Of a stretch of DNA of 64,000 nucleotides, positions 30,518-39,293 are shown piece after piece (within the stretch, counting starts at the first letter, position 1; the number at the start of each line of letters is the position of its first letter). Source of the stretch: Shinella sp. XGS7 (GTDB lineage Bacteria; Pseudomonadota; Gammaproteobacteria; Burkholderiales; Burkholderiaceae_C); assembly GCF_020535565.1 (NCBI RefSeq), contig NZ_CP084758.1, positions 647,501 to 711,500 of the forward strand. Reading direction: 5' to 3'. The translations under genes and the position numbers were made by a program. The notes under the pieces are model-generated. The model was not told the origin of the DNA, did not search any database, and saw only the letters and a program-made list of their open reading frames with translations.

Positions 30518-30539
30518 CCTGAGGCGGGCCGGCCTCAGG
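30518..30539. terminator. Hairpin between the czc operon and arsO
   Basis: Perfect 8-bp arms CCTGAGGC and GCCTCAGG with a 6-base loop. It sits between two converging transcripts and overlaps the arsO stop. No T-run. Confidence 0.5.
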
Positions 30540-31605
30540 CCGAGGCCTGCTTCAGGTACTCGTCAATCTCCTGGGCCGTGCTGCGCGCGCTGCGCATCAC
30601 GCCCACCAGGGTGGCCGAGGCCGTGCCCACCCAGTCGCCATAGCCCAGCAGCCACAGCCGGGGCTCGGCCACGCTGCGCGTGCCCTGCACGGCGACGTGG
30701 CCGCCGGGCGACTCCGGCAGGCCCAGGGGCGCCAGCAGGTCCAGCGCGGGCCGGAAGCCGGTGCACCAGATCACCGTGTCGAAGGGCTCGGCGCGGCCAT
30801 CGGCCCAGACCACGCCCTCGGGGCTGAAATACGCGAAAGGTTCCCGGGCCTGCAGCAGGCCGCGCTCACGCGCGGCGCGCACCGGCGGCACCATCACGAT
30901 GTCGCCAAAGCCGCCGGTCAGCTCGTCCAGGGGCTCGCCGCGCTGCTGGGCCAGCCAGCGCGCGGTGGCGCGCTCGAAGAGCACGCGGCCGTCCACCTCA
31001 TCGGGCAGGAACTGCGGCGGCCGCTCCGTAACCCAGACCGTGGCCGCCGCATGGTCCGCCAGATCGGCCAGGATCTGGGCGCCGGAATTGCCGCCGCCCA
31101 CCACCAGCACGCGCTGACCGGCGAATGGGGTCGGGTCTTGATACTCGGCCGAATGCAGCTGCCGGCCGCGGAACAAGGCCTGACCCGGGTAAGCCGGCGT
31201 GTAGGGCCGGCGCCAGCTGCCGGTGGCGCAGACCACGGCGGGCGCCGTCCAGCTGCGCTCGCCGGTACGGGCGCGCAGGCCCTTGGGCGTGGCCTCCAGG
31301 GCTTCCACCCAGACCGGACGCTCGATGGGCAGGGCGTAGCGCTGCTCATAGCGCGCCAGATAGTCCAGCAGATGGTCGCGCGAGGGATAGGTCTGGCCGG
31401 GCTCCGGCGGCAGGGGCCAGCCGGCCAGCGAGCTCCACTGCGCTGGCGAGAACAGGCGCAGCGAGCGCCAGGCATGGCGCCAGGCGCCGCCGGGGCCGGC
31501 CTCGGCATCCAGGATCAGGAAGCGGCGCTGGGCGCGGCGCAGGAAGTAGCCCAGGGACAAGGCAGCCTGGCCGCCGCCGATGATGAGCACCTCCGGGTCC
31601 TGCAT
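30535..31605 (-). CDS. arsO: Flavin-dependent monooxygenase of the ArsO type
   Basis: 356 residues. FAD-binding GxGxxG motif near the N-terminus ([20 protein letters not shown]), NADPH-binding [13 protein letters not shown] in the middle, and the terminal FAD contact CTGFRP followed by LLGYGDWVG. This is the pattern of single-component flavoprotein monooxygenases found in ars operons as ArsO; the exact substrate of ArsO is not firmly settled. Last gene of the arsRC-aqpS-arsHO operon, 19 bases after arsH. The start at 31605 gives [12 protein letters not shown]. Confidence 0.87.
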   Translation of the reverse strand: MQDPEVLIIGGGQAALSLGYFLRRAQRRFLILDAEAGPGGAWRHAWRSLRLFSPAQWSSLAGWPLPPEPGQTYPSRDHLLDYLARYEQRYALPIERPVWVEALEATPKGLRARTGERSWTAPAVVCATGSWRRPYTPAYPGQALFRGRQLHSAEYQDPTPFAGQRVLVVGGGNSGAQILADLADHAAATVWVTERPPQFLPDEVDGRVLFERATARWLAQQRGEPLDELTGGFGDIVMVPPVRAARERGLLQAREPFAYFSPEGVVWADGRAEPFDTVIWCTGFRPALDLLAPLGLPESPGGHVAVQGTRSVAEPRLWLLGYGDWVGTASATLVGVMRSARSTAQEIDEYLKQASA

Positions 31606-31624
31606 GGCGCGTTCTTTCAGGGGC

Positions 31625-32356
31625 CTAGAGCCGATCCTGCTGCACACGGCGGCTGGCGGCCTCGGCGGCCTCCTTGCGCTCGCTGTAGCGGTCGGTGAGA
31701 TAGGCCGAAGCATCGCGCGTGAGAATGGTGAACTTCACCAGTTCTTCGCAGACGTCCACGACCCGGTCGTAATAGGACGAGGGCTTCATCCGGCCGTCGG
31801 CGTCGAATTCCTGATAGGCCTTGGCGACGGAGGACTGGTTGGGGATGGTGATCATCCGCATCCAGCGGCCGAGAATGCGCATCTGGTTCACTGCATTGAA
31901 GGACTGGCTACCGCCCGACACCTCCATAACGGCAAGCGTTTTGCCCTGCGTCGGCCGGACCGATCCGACCGAGAGCGGAATCCAGTCGATCTGGGACTTC
32001 ATTATCCCGGTCATCGCGCCGTGGCGCTCGGGGCTGACCCAGACCTTGCCCTCCGACCATTGCGACAGGTCGCGCAGCTCCTGCACCTTCGGATGGCTGT
32101 CGGGCGCGCCGTCCACCAGGGGCAGGCCGGCGGGGTCGAACACCCGCACCTCGCCGCCCATGGCCTGCAGCAGGCGCCCGGCCTCCAGCAGGGCCAGCTT
32201 GCTGTAGGAGCGCTCGCGCAGCGAGCCGTAGAGCAGCAGAAAGCGCGGCGCATGGCGGGCTGCGCCCAGGCCGGAAAAAGCCTCTAGACCCGGGCGGGGC
32301 AGCAGCTCCGGCTGCAGGGCGGGCAGGGTCGTGTCGGACAGCAGGGATTCAGACAT
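31625..32356 (-). CDS. arsH: Organoarsenical oxidase / NADPH FMN reductase ArsH
   Basis: 243-residue NADPH-dependent FMN reductase-fold enzyme. ArsH oxidises trivalent organoarsenicals such as methylarsenite to the less toxic pentavalent forms. The flavin-binding signature [15 protein letters not shown] and the ArsH-specific [20 protein letters not shown] are clear. The middle third (about 31830-32000) uses codons such as CTT, GTT, GCA, AAA and ATT that are rare in neighbouring genes, hinting at transfer. Its start lies inside the end of the aquaporin gene (8-base overlap). Confidence 0.95.
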   Translation of the reverse strand: MSESLLSDTTLPALQPELLPRPGLEAFSGLGAARHAPRFLLLYGSLRERSYSKLALLEAGRLLQAMGGEVRVFDPAGLPLVDGAPDSHPKVQELRDLSQWSEGKVWVSPERHGAMTGIMKSQIDWIPLSVGSVRPTQGKTLAVMEVSGGSQSFNAVNQMRILGRWMRMITIPNQSSVAKAYQEFDADGRMKPSSYYDRVVDVCEELVKFTILTRDASAYLTDRYSERKEAAEAASRRVQQDRL

Positions 32357-33035
32357 GGCGGACGCTGTTGCGGGATTCATCGGGGGCCGCGGGCCGCAGC
32401 AGGCGGTGCACGGCCAGGGCCGCGGCCGCGCCCAGCAGCTCGGCCAGCACAAAGCCGGGCGCGCTGGCCGGTGCGATGCCGGCAAAGCTGTCGCTGAACA
32501 GGCGGCCGAACACGGCCGCCGGATTGGCGAATGAGGTGGAGGCGGTGAACCAGTAGGCGGCGCCGATATAGGCCGCCACCATGGCCGCTACCCGCGAGGC
32601 CGGCGCGCGCAGGATCAGCAGCAGCAGGCCGAACGTGGCCACGCCCTCGGCCAGCCACTGGCCGGGGCCGCTGCGCAGCTTGGCGGAGAGCTGCAGCAGG
32701 GGCAGCTCGAACATGGCATGTGCCAGCCAGGCCCCCAGCAGGGCGCCCAGCAGCTGGGCGGCGATGTAAGGCAGCAGCGCGGCCCGGGGCAGCTCGCCGC
32801 GCCAGGCCATGACGGCACTGACCGCGGGATTGAAGTGCGCACCGCTCACCGGGCCCAGGACCTCGATCAGCACATAGAGCCCGCCCACCGTGGCCAGGGT
32901 GTTGGCCAGCAGGGCGATGGCCGCATTGCCGCCGGCCAGGCGCTCGGCCATGATGCCGGAGCCGATCACCACGGTCAGCAGCCCGGCCGTGCCCAGGCCC
33001 TCGGCCAGCAGCTTCTGAGACAGGCTGAAGCGCAT
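32349..33035 (-). CDS. aqpS: Aquaglyceroporin of the ars operon (MIP family)
   Basis: 228-residue, six-helix channel. Two half-helix NPA motifs are present: [10 protein letters not shown] and [12 protein letters not shown]. In Sinorhizobium the homologous AqpS replaces ArsB and lets arsenite formed by ArsC flow out down its gradient. Position between arsC and arsH, and the lack of any arsB or acr3 in this cluster, support the same role. Spacing of 9 bases to arsC shows one transcript. Confidence 0.92.
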   Translation of the reverse strand: MRFSLSQKLLAEGLGTAGLLTVVIGSGIMAERLAGGNAAIALLANTLATVGGLYVLIEVLGPVSGAHFNPAVSAVMAWRGELPRAALLPYIAAQLLGALLGAWLAHAMFELPLLQLSAKLRSGPGQWLAEGVATFGLLLLILRAPASRVAAMVAAYIGAAYWFTASTSFANPAAVFGRLFSDSFAGIAPASAPGFVLAELLGAAAALAVHRLLRPAAPDESRNSVRHV

Positions 33036-33044
33036 GGCCGGGCC

Positions 33045-33545
33045 TCAGCGCTTGGCGATGGCCTCGAGGGCCGCCTGCAGCGCGGGCCGGTCCAGCTCGG
33101 CCAGGGGCAGTTGCAGCAGCTGCAGCATGCGGTAGCCGATGGCCTGGCGCGTGAGCTCGAAGGCGCGGCGCTTGCCCGCGTCCCCGCCCTCGGCATTCGA
33201 GGGGTCCGGATAGCCCCAGTGCAGCTTGAGCGGCTGACCCTGGCCGCCGAAGAACACCGGGCAGGCCTCGGCCGCGGCGCTGTCGCAGACCGTGATCACC
33301 AGGGACAGGGGCGGCGCCTTGGGGCCGGTGAACTTGTCCCAGCTCTTGCTGCGAAAGCCCGCGGTGTCGATGCCGGCGTTCTGCAGAGCCTCCAGCGCGA
33401 AGGGGTTGATGCGCCCGCTGGGGGCGCTGCCGGCGCTGTGGGCGCGCACGGCCAGGCCCAGCTGGCCCGCCCAGTGATTGAGCATGCCCTCGGCCAGCAC
33501 GCTGCGGGCCGAGTTGTGGGTGCACAGGATCAGGACGTGGAACAT
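33045..33545 (-). CDS. arsC: Arsenate reductase, low-molecular-weight phosphatase fold
   Basis: 166 residues. Reduces arsenate to arsenite in the cytoplasm. The P-loop CTHNSARS (Cys8 nucleophile and Arg) is at the N-terminus, followed by VITVCDSAAAEACPVFFG with two cysteines, which serve the disulfide cascade in the thioredoxin-coupled family. A conserved LHWGYPDPS follows. The ATG at 33545 starts directly with MFHVLILCTHN. Between arsR (8 bases upstream) and aqpS. Confidence 0.95.
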   Translation of the reverse strand: MFHVLILCTHNSARSVLAEGMLNHWAGQLGLAVRAHSAGSAPSGRINPFALEALQNAGIDTAGFRSKSWDKFTGPKAPPLSLVITVCDSAAAEACPVFFGGQGQPLKLHWGYPDPSNAEGGDAGKRRAFELTRQAIGYRMLQLLQLPLAELDRPALQAALEAIAKR

Positions 33546-33553
33546 GGTGGGGC

Positions 33554-33880
33554 TCAGCAGCAGGAGGATGTGACGGAGACCGGCAGAGCGCAATCCGCGC
33601 CCTGGCAGCAGTTCTGGGTGAGGTAGGCGAGCAGCGCATTCATCTGCGCAAACTCGGCGCGGTAGATGAGCTGGCGCCCCTCGCGCTCCTGGCTCAGCAG
33701 GCCGGCGTTGAGCAGCTCCTTCAGATGGAAGGACTGGGTGGACGCCGCCAGGCCCAGGGCCTCGCCGATGGCGCTGGGCGTGAGGCCCAGCGGTCCGGCC
33801 ACCACCAGCAGCCGGAAGATCTGCAGCCGGGCCGGCTGCGCCAGGGCCGCCAGGGCTTTGACAACGTCTTGCTCTTCCAT
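33554..33880 (-). CDS. arsR: Arsenic-responsive repressor ArsR
   Basis: 108-residue winged-helix repressor of the ars operon. HTH segment TPSAIGEALGLAASTQSFHLKEL with wing EREGRQLIYRAEF. The arsenite site is a C-terminal cysteine cluster (C91, C92, C97, then C107, C108). This resembles the Acidithiobacillus type with C-terminal Cys rather than the E. coli type with Cys in the recognition helix. The start at 33880 lies inside its own operator-like palindrome. First gene of the operon. Confidence 0.95.
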   Translation of the reverse strand: MEEQDVVKALAALAQPARLQIFRLLVVAGPLGLTPSAIGEALGLAASTQSFHLKELLNAGLLSQEREGRQLIYRAEFAQMNALLAYLTQNCCQGADCALPVSVTSSCC

Positions 33881-33906
33881 ATTTCCATGATATTCGAAAT
33901 ATGGAA
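33875..33906. promoter_or_regulatory. Operator-like inverted repeat at the arsR start
   Basis: Perfect 11-bp arms TTCCATATTTC (33875-33885) and GAAATATGGAA (33896-33906) with a 10-base AT-rich spacer. One arm covers the arsR ATG. It is the most AT-rich stretch in this neighbourhood, which suits an ArsR binding site and promoter. Confidence 0.75.
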
Positions 33907-33940
33907 AATTCAGCAAGGCCGGCCGCAGCCGGCCCCGATT

Positions 33941-35476
33941 TCAGCGCGAGCGGCGCAGCAGCCGCGCCGCCAGCAGGCTGGCCGCCGCCACCAGCAGCGC
34001 ACCGCTGAACGCGGTGAACTGCAGCGCCTCGGTGAAGGCCTGGCGAGCCTGCAGCTGCAGCAGCTGGGCCTGGTCCGCGGGCAGGGCCTGCGCGCTGGCC
34101 AGGGCCCCGCCCAGGGTGGACAGGGCCTCGGCCGGAAGCGCCGTGCCCCAGGCCGCGCCCAGCTGGTGGCGGTAGATCAGGGTGCCCAGGCTGCCGAAGA
34201 GCGCGATGCCCAGGGCACCGCTGAACTCCGCGCTGGTCTCGGCAATGGCCGAGGCCGCGCCGGCGCGCTCGGGCGGGGCGGCGGTGATGATCTGCTCGGT
34301 GCCGATGGCAAAGACCGGCGCCATGCCCAGGCTGATGACCAGCATGCCCGCGATCAGCAGCGGCAGGGCCTGCCGCCCGGTGTCCACGCCCACCAGCATG
34401 GCCATGCCCAGAGCCGCCGCCGCCAGGCCGCCCACCAGCGCCCGCCCCGGCCCGAAGCGCTGCGCCAGGCGCGGCGCCAGCACCATGGAGCCGAACACAA
34501 AGCCCAGGGCCCAGGGCACCGTGGCCCAGCCGGCCTGCAGGGGCTTGAGGTCCAGCACCAGCTGCAGGTACTGGGCAATGAAGATGTAGATGCCGAACAT
34601 GGCCAGGCAGGACAGGGCGTAGGCGGCGATGGCGGCCCGGAAGCCCGGGATGGCGAACAGGCGCAGCTCCAGCAGCGGGTAGTCGATGCGTCCCTGGCGG
34701 CGCATGAAGAGCCAGCCGATCAGCAGGCCCAGGGCCAGCAGGGCCAGGCGCGCCGGGCTGGGCCCGTACTCGGCCATGGCCTTGATGGCGTAGATCAGGC
34801 TCAGCACCGCGCTCAGGGACAGGCCCACGCTGGGCAGATCGAGCCGGCCGGCCTGCTCGTCGCGGAACTCGGGCAGCAGGCGCGGCCCCAGCAGCAGCAA
34901 GAGGGCCATCACCGGCACGGCCGGCAGAAACACCGCCCCCCACCAGAAGTGCTGCAGCAGCCAGCCGCCCACCAGGGGTCCGATGGCACTGCCCACGGAG
35001 AAGGCCGTGATCCACACGCCGATGGCGAACTGGCGCTCGCGCTCGTCATGGAACATGTTCCGGATCAGGGAGAGCGTGGAGGGCGCCAGCGTGGCGCCGG
35101 CCACGCCCAGCAGGGCGCGCAGCGCGATCAGCTGGCCCGCGGTCTGCGCGCAGGCCGCCAGCACCGAGGCCACGGCAAAGAAGGCCGCCCCCATCAGCAG
35201 CAGGCGACGACGCCCGATGCGGTCGCCCAGGGTGCCCATGGTGATCAGGAAGCCGGCGACCAGAAAACCGTAGATGTCGATGATCCACAGCAGCTCGGAG
35301 GCGCTGGGCTTGAGTGCGGTGCTGAGTGCCGGCACGGCCAGGTTCAGCACCGTGAGGTCCATGGCATAGACGGCGCAAGGCAGGGCGATGGTGGCCAGGC
35401 CTATCCATTCGCGCCGGGTGGCACGCGGGCTGGCGGCTGTGTCTTCGGAAGTGGGAGCGGGAGCGCTGTGGGACAT
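33941..35476 (-). CDS. DHA2-family MFS drug efflux transporter
   Basis: 511 residues with about 14 membrane helices, as in EmrB/QacA/SmvA exporters driven by proton exchange. Family motifs: LTVLNLAVPALSTAL (motif D1), GTLGDRIGRRRLLLMG (motif A), and SVGSAIGPLVGGWLL (motif C, antiporter signature). The start at 35476 gives a short hydrophilic N-terminus before helix 1. It lies 60 bases upstream of arsR on the same strand. An arsenic role is possible but not shown; SmvA-like cationic biocide export is the default inference. Confidence 0.9.
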   Translation of the reverse strand: MSHSAPAPTSEDTAASPRATRREWIGLATIALPCAVYAMDLTVLNLAVPALSTALKPSASELLWIIDIYGFLVAGFLITMGTLGDRIGRRRLLLMGAAFFAVASVLAACAQTAGQLIALRALLGVAGATLAPSTLSLIRNMFHDERERQFAIGVWITAFSVGSAIGPLVGGWLLQHFWWGAVFLPAVPVMALLLLLGPRLLPEFRDEQAGRLDLPSVGLSLSAVLSLIYAIKAMAEYGPSPARLALLALGLLIGWLFMRRQGRIDYPLLELRLFAIPGFRAAIAAYALSCLAMFGIYIFIAQYLQLVLDLKPLQAGWATVPWALGFVFGSMVLAPRLAQRFGPGRALVGGLAAAALGMAMLVGVDTGRQALPLLIAGMLVISLGMAPVFAIGTEQIITAAPPERAGAASAIAETSAEFSGALGIALFGSLGTLIYRHQLGAAWGTALPAEALSTLGGALASAQALPADQAQLLQLQARQAFTEALQFTAFSGALLVAAASLLAARLLRRSR

Positions 35477-35543
35477 ATCAGAGGTCTGGGCGACGGGACT
35501 GGGGCGGCTACGAGCCCGCACGCATGGGCACGACGTGCGAACA

Positions 35544-35567
35544 CGCCCGCCCTCGACAAGGCGGGCG
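35544..35567. other. Stem-loop in the gap between the MFS and H-NS genes
   Basis: Perfect 8-bp arms CGCCCGCC and GGCGGGCG with an 8-base loop, in the 218-base divergent gap. No T-run. May be a transcript-end or leader structure. Confidence 0.35.
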
Positions 35568-35694
35568 GGGCCGGCCACAGCCCGGGTGATGGCGAGGCAG
35601 TATCGCCAGGGCAGCGCCCCATCCTGTCAGCAGGCCGGCCCCTGTGAAACGCCTGGAATGTACGATGTGGCCCTCCCCCTGAAGGAATCTGACC

Positions 35695-36057
35695 GTGACC
35701 GTTGATGTTTCCAAGCTTTCCTATGCCGAACTCCTGGCGCTGAGCAAGTCCCTGGATGAGCAGATCCACAGCAAGCGCAGCGAGGAGCTCAAGGTCCTGG
35801 TGGACGGCTTTGCCAAGAAGCTGGAGGCGGCCGGCTTCAGTGTGGACGAGGGTGTCGAGGCCCTGCGTCCCTATCTGCGGGCCAAGCCCGCGCCGCGCAG
35901 CGCGGCGGGCGGCGGCGCCTCGACGGCACGCGTGCTCTACCGCGATCCGGCCCATCCCGAGAACACCTGGAGCGGCCGTGGCCGCGCCGCGCGCTGGCTG
36001 GCCGACTACGAGGCCCAGGGCCGCCGCCGCGAGGAATTCCTGGTGAGTGAAGGCTGA
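35695..36057 (+). CDS. H-NS-family nucleoid-associated protein
   Basis: 120 residues. N-terminal coiled-coil oligomerisation region (SYAELLALSKSLDEQIHSKRSEELKVL), an Ala/Pro linker, and the C-terminal AT-hook-like DNA-binding motif TWSGRGRAARWLADY. It silences AT-rich, often horizontally acquired DNA. It starts at GTG 35695 with AAGGAA upstream; no in-frame ATG fits. The stop overlaps the next ATG as TGATG. Neighbouring the ars/czc island, which contains the AT-richer ars operator and arsH patch. Confidence 0.9.
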   Translation: MTVDVSKLSYAELLALSKSLDEQIHSKRSEELKVLVDGFAKKLEAAGFSVDEGVEALRPYLRAKPAPRSAAGGGASTARVLYRDPAHPENTWSGRGRAARWLADYEAQGRRREEFLVSEG

Positions 36058-36698
36058 TGGGCCTGCGCTACCTGACCCTGCCCGTCACCCCCTTCGCCCA
36101 GAACTGCTCCCTGCTCTGGTGCGATCAGACGCAGCGTGCCGCCGTGGTCGACCCGGGCGGCGAGCTGCCGCGCCTGCTGGCAGCGGTGGCGGAGCGCGGG
36201 CTCACGCTGAAGGCCATCTGGCTGACGCACGGCCATATCGACCATGCGGGCGGCGCCGGCCAGCTGGCGCGCGAGCAGGGCCTGCCCATCATCGGCCCGC
36301 ACCCGGGCGACCAGTTCTGGATCGATGGCCTGCCCCAGCAAAGCGCCATGTTCGGCTTCCCGCCGGCCGAGGGCTTCACCCCCACGCGCTGGCTGCAGGA
36401 CGGCGACACCCTGCAGCTCGGCCAGGAGACGCTCTCGGTGCGCCACTGCCCGGGCCACACACCGGGCCATGTGGTCTTCCACTCGGCCGCGGCCCAGCGC
36501 TGCTTTGTGGGCGATGTGCTGTTTGCCGGCAGCATAGGCCGCACCGACTTCCCGGGCGGCAACCATGCCGAGCTGATCGCCTCCATCACCCAGCGCCTGT
36601 GGCCCATGGGCGACGATACGGTCTTCATCCCCGGCCATGGCCCCGAAAGCAGCTTCGGCCAGGAGCGGCGCAGCAATCCCTATGTGCGCGACCGCTGA
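36057..36698 (+). CDS. MBL-fold hydrolase, glyoxalase II-like (YcbL type)
   Basis: 213 residues. Metallo-beta-lactamase fold with the metal-binding LTHGHIDHAGG, CPGHTPGHVVF, FVGDVLFAGSIGRTDFPGG and terminal IPGHGPESSFGQE. The length and GSIGRTDFPGG segment match the YcbL-type single-domain glyoxalase II group, which hydrolyses S-lactoylglutathione or related thioesters. Translationally coupled to the H-NS gene by TGATG; reason for that pairing is unknown. Confidence 0.9.
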   Translation: MGLRYLTLPVTPFAQNCSLLWCDQTQRAAVVDPGGELPRLLAAVAERGLTLKAIWLTHGHIDHAGGAGQLAREQGLPIIGPHPGDQFWIDGLPQQSAMFGFPPAEGFTPTRWLQDGDTLQLGQETLSVRHCPGHTPGHVVFHSAAAQRCFVGDVLFAGSIGRTDFPGGNHAELIASITQRLWPMGDDTVFIPGHGPESSFGQERRSNPYVRDR

Positions 36699-36847
36699 GC
36701 CCCAGGCCTGAGGCCAGGCCCGGGCCGATGTGAATTCTTCACAAAACGCGGCGGCAAGATTCACCGCCGCCGCGGGCCGCTCTTCCCTAAGCTTTGCTCC
36801 ATCGAGAAACCGCGCCCTCATCCGGCCGCTCATTCTGGGAGTTCAGC

Positions 36848-37507
36848 ATGTTGGAGATGATCGCCCCCCTCGCCAGCCCCCCTGCCCAGCCCTCGTCCGG
36901 GCGCCCGGAGCGCCGCAGCGCCGCCTCGCTCAGCAGCCACTGGCTGGGCCTGGTGCTGGAGGAGCTGGACTATGGCGTGCTGCTGCTGAACCAGCGCGGC
37001 GAGGTGCTGCACAGCAACCGTGCCGCACGTCAGGCCATGAATCAGGGACATCCTCTGCTGCTGCAGGGCCATCTGCTGCGCACCCGCAGCCCCAAGGACG
37101 GCAAGCCCCTGTTCGACGCCCTGGCCCAGGCCGAGGGCGAGGGCCGGCGCTGCCTGCTGCGCCTGGGCGAAGGGGCCGAACAGGCGAATGTGGTGGTGGT
37201 GCCGCTCAACCGCGATGTGGAGCAGGCCGCCGTGCTCCTGGTGCTGGAGCGCCGCCAGCTCTGCGGTGCCCTGGCCACCCAGTGGTTTGCGCTGCGCTAC
37301 GGCTTGACCCCGGCCGAGACCGAGGTGCTCAAGGCCCTGAGCGATGGTCATGAGCCCGCCAGCGTGGCCCAGCAGCAGGGCGTGGCCATCTCCACGGTGC
37401 GCACCCAGATCCAGAGCATCCGCGCCAAGTCCGGCGCGCCCAGCATCCGCGAGCTGCTGCGCCAGCTGGCCGTGCTGCCGCCGCTGATGTCGGCCCTGTA
37501 CAACTAA
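36848..37507 (+). CDS. LuxR-type helix-turn-helix regulator with PAS-like N-terminus
   Basis: 219 residues. N-terminal sensor-like region (LDYGVLLLNQRGEVLHSNRAARQAM is PAS-like) without a phospho-acceptor receiver. The C-terminal LuxR/GerE HTH is LTPAETEVLKALSDG, then VAQQQGVAISTVRTQIQSIRAKSG. Start at 36848 with GGGAG 8 bases upstream; the longer reading is not conserved. Ligand and targets unknown. Followed by a Crp/Fnr gene 85 bases away. Confidence 0.88.
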   Translation: MLEMIAPLASPPAQPSSGRPERRSAASLSSHWLGLVLEELDYGVLLLNQRGEVLHSNRAARQAMNQGHPLLLQGHLLRTRSPKDGKPLFDALAQAEGEGRRCLLRLGEGAEQANVVVVPLNRDVEQAAVLLVLERRQLCGALATQWFALRYGLTPAETEVLKALSDGHEPASVAQQQGVAISTVRTQIQSIRAKSGAPSIRELLRQLAVLPPLMSALYN

Positions 37508-37592
37508 GCTGCGACTGACGCCGCCGTTTACATCTCTTAACATGCGACGCTCGGGCGCGGCGGTTTGCCATGCGCCCGCAGGGAGAGCGTCC

Positions 37593-38252
37593 ATGGATAC
37601 GCCGGTTCTCGCACAAGCGCCAGCCGCCGCCCCGCAGCCGGGCGGGGCCGATGCCGCCCTGGCGGCCCTGCCGCCGTCTCTGGCCGCCCTGGCCGCGCGC
37701 GGCAGCCCCCGCAGCTACCGCAAAGGCACCCTGCTGATCGAGGAAGGCGCCCAGGGCGACAGCATCTACCTGGTGCTCACCGGCCGGCTGCGTGCTTTCG
37801 GCTGCGATGCCCGGGGCCGCGAGATCACCTATGGCAGCTACGGGCCGGGCGACTATGTGGGCGAGATGAGCCTGGACGGCGGTCCGCGCTCGGCCAGCGT
37901 GATCACCGAGGACGCCAGCCGCTGCGTGATGCTCACCCGCGAGTCCATCCTGGCCCATATCGCCGAGCATCCCGAGTTCGCCCTGGACCTGCTGACCCGC
38001 GTGATACGCCGGGCGCGCGCCGCCACGCTGTCCACCAAGCAGCTGGCGCTCAACGATGTCTACGGCCGGCTCAAGGCCCTGCTGGAGAGCACGCCCGACG
38101 AGCGCCTGACCCACCAGGCCATGGCCCAGCGCCTGGGCTGCTCGCGCGAGATGGTGTCCAAGCTGATCAAGGACCTGGAGCAGGGCCAGTACCTGGCGCG
38201 CAACGGCGCCGGGCGCTACACCCTGCTGCGCCCGCTGCCCGGGCGCTGGTAG
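37593..38252 (+). CDS. Crp/Fnr-family transcription regulator
   Basis: 219 residues. N-terminal cyclic-nucleotide-binding-like jelly roll (RKGTLLIEEGAQGDSIYLVLTGRLR, then GDYVGEMSLDGGPRSASV) and C-terminal winged helix with MAQRLGCSREMVSKLIKDLEQG. No N-terminal cysteine cluster, so it is not an Fe-S Fnr. The phosphate-binding-cassette stretch GEMSLDGGPRSASV is close to Crp, so cyclic nucleotide binding is plausible. The class III cyclase in this window is a possible source. GGGAGA precedes the ATG at 37593. Confidence 0.9.
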   Translation: MDTPVLAQAPAAAPQPGGADAALAALPPSLAALAARGSPRSYRKGTLLIEEGAQGDSIYLVLTGRLRAFGCDARGREITYGSYGPGDYVGEMSLDGGPRSASVITEDASRCVMLTRESILAHIAEHPEFALDLLTRVIRRARAATLSTKQLALNDVYGRLKALLESTPDERLTHQAMAQRLGCSREMVSKLIKDLEQGQYLARNGAGRYTLLRPLPGRW

Positions 38253-38291
38253 GACAGGGGTAGGCCGGGGGGGCGCCGGGCGCGCGCCGCC

Positions 38292-39245
38292 TCAGCCGGC
38301 GCGCTTGGCCAGGGGCGGGGCCACCTCGAAGCGCTGGGCGGGCTTCTCGGCCCGGGCATAGAGGCTCTCCACCTTGGGCAGATTGGCCTGGATGTCGCGG
38401 ATGCGGCTGGGGCCGGCCGGATGGGTGGACAGCCACTGCGGCGGCGCGCCCTTGCTGGCCTCGCCCATCTTCTCCCACAGGCTCACGCCGGCGGCCGGGT
38501 CATAGCCCGAACGGGCTGCCAGCTCCATGCCCACCAGATCGGCCTCGCTCTCATCCTCGCGGCTGAACTTCAGGGTCAAGAGCTGGCTGCCCATATTGAG
38601 CACCGCGTCGCCCACATTGCCCAGGCCCAGCAGGCTGGAGATCATGCCGGCGCCGATGCGCGTGGCCGTGCTCTTGCCCATGCGCTCGCGGGCGTGCTCG
38701 CGCAGGGCATGCGCCACCTCGTGGCCCATGATGGTGGCCACCTCGTCGTCATTGAGCTTGAGCTTCTCGAGGATGCCGTAATAGAAGGCGATCTTGCCGC
38801 CCGGCATGCAGAAGGCGTTGAGCTGGGGGCTGCCCAGCAGGTTCACCTCCCAGCGCCACTGGCGGGCGCGCGAATTCCAGCCATAGGACTGGGGCACGAT
38901 GCGCTGGGCAATGGCGCGCAGGCGGCGCAGCTGGGGGTGGTTGTCGGGCGCCAGCGCGCCCTGCTGGCGCGCCTGGGCCAGCATCTGCTGGTACTGCTGG
39001 GCGCCGGCCTGCTCGACCTGCTCGGCCGGCACCAGCTTGGAAAAGCTGCTCTGCCCGCCCACGTCCACGCCCTCGCGCGCCCAGGCCGGGGCGGCGGCCA
39101 GGGCGCCCGCGCCCAGCAGGCCGGTGAAGACGCGCCGGCGCCCCAGGGCGGCCGGACGCTGGCAGTCGCAGCGGCCGAAACCGTAGTCCGGGGCCGCGTC
39201 GAGCTGCAGATGGTCGGGACAGAAGAAGTCGTCTTGATGCTGCAT
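38292..39245 (-). CDS. M48-family zinc metallopeptidase, Tat-like signal
   Basis: 317 residues. Zinc peptidase with HEVAHALREH (HExxH) and the third ligand in EDESEADLVGMELAARSGYDP, as in BepA/LoiP-like proteases that degrade misfolded outer-membrane proteins. Unusually, an N-terminal extension with Cys9, Cys26 and Cys28 (FFCPDH, CDCQRP) precedes a twin-arginine-like signal RRRVFTGLLGAGALAAAPAWA. ATG at 39254 is a possible start three codons earlier. Converges with the Crp/Fnr gene and diverges from the flavin reductase. Confidence 0.88.
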   Translation of the reverse strand: MQHQDDFFCPDHLQLDAAPDYGFGRCDCQRPAALGRRRVFTGLLGAGALAAAPAWAREGVDVGGQSSFSKLVPAEQVEQAGAQQYQQMLAQARQQGALAPDNHPQLRRLRAIAQRIVPQSYGWNSRARQWRWEVNLLGSPQLNAFCMPGGKIAFYYGILEKLKLNDDEVATIMGHEVAHALREHARERMGKSTATRIGAGMISSLLGLGNVGDAVLNMGSQLLTLKFSREDESEADLVGMELAARSGYDPAAGVSLWEKMGEASKGAPPQWLSTHPAGPSRIRDIQANLPKVESLYARAEKPAQRFEVAPPLAKRAG

Positions 39246-39293
39246 GATGGCCATATTCTGAGCCAGATCAATGGCCTGACCGACAATAGCGGC

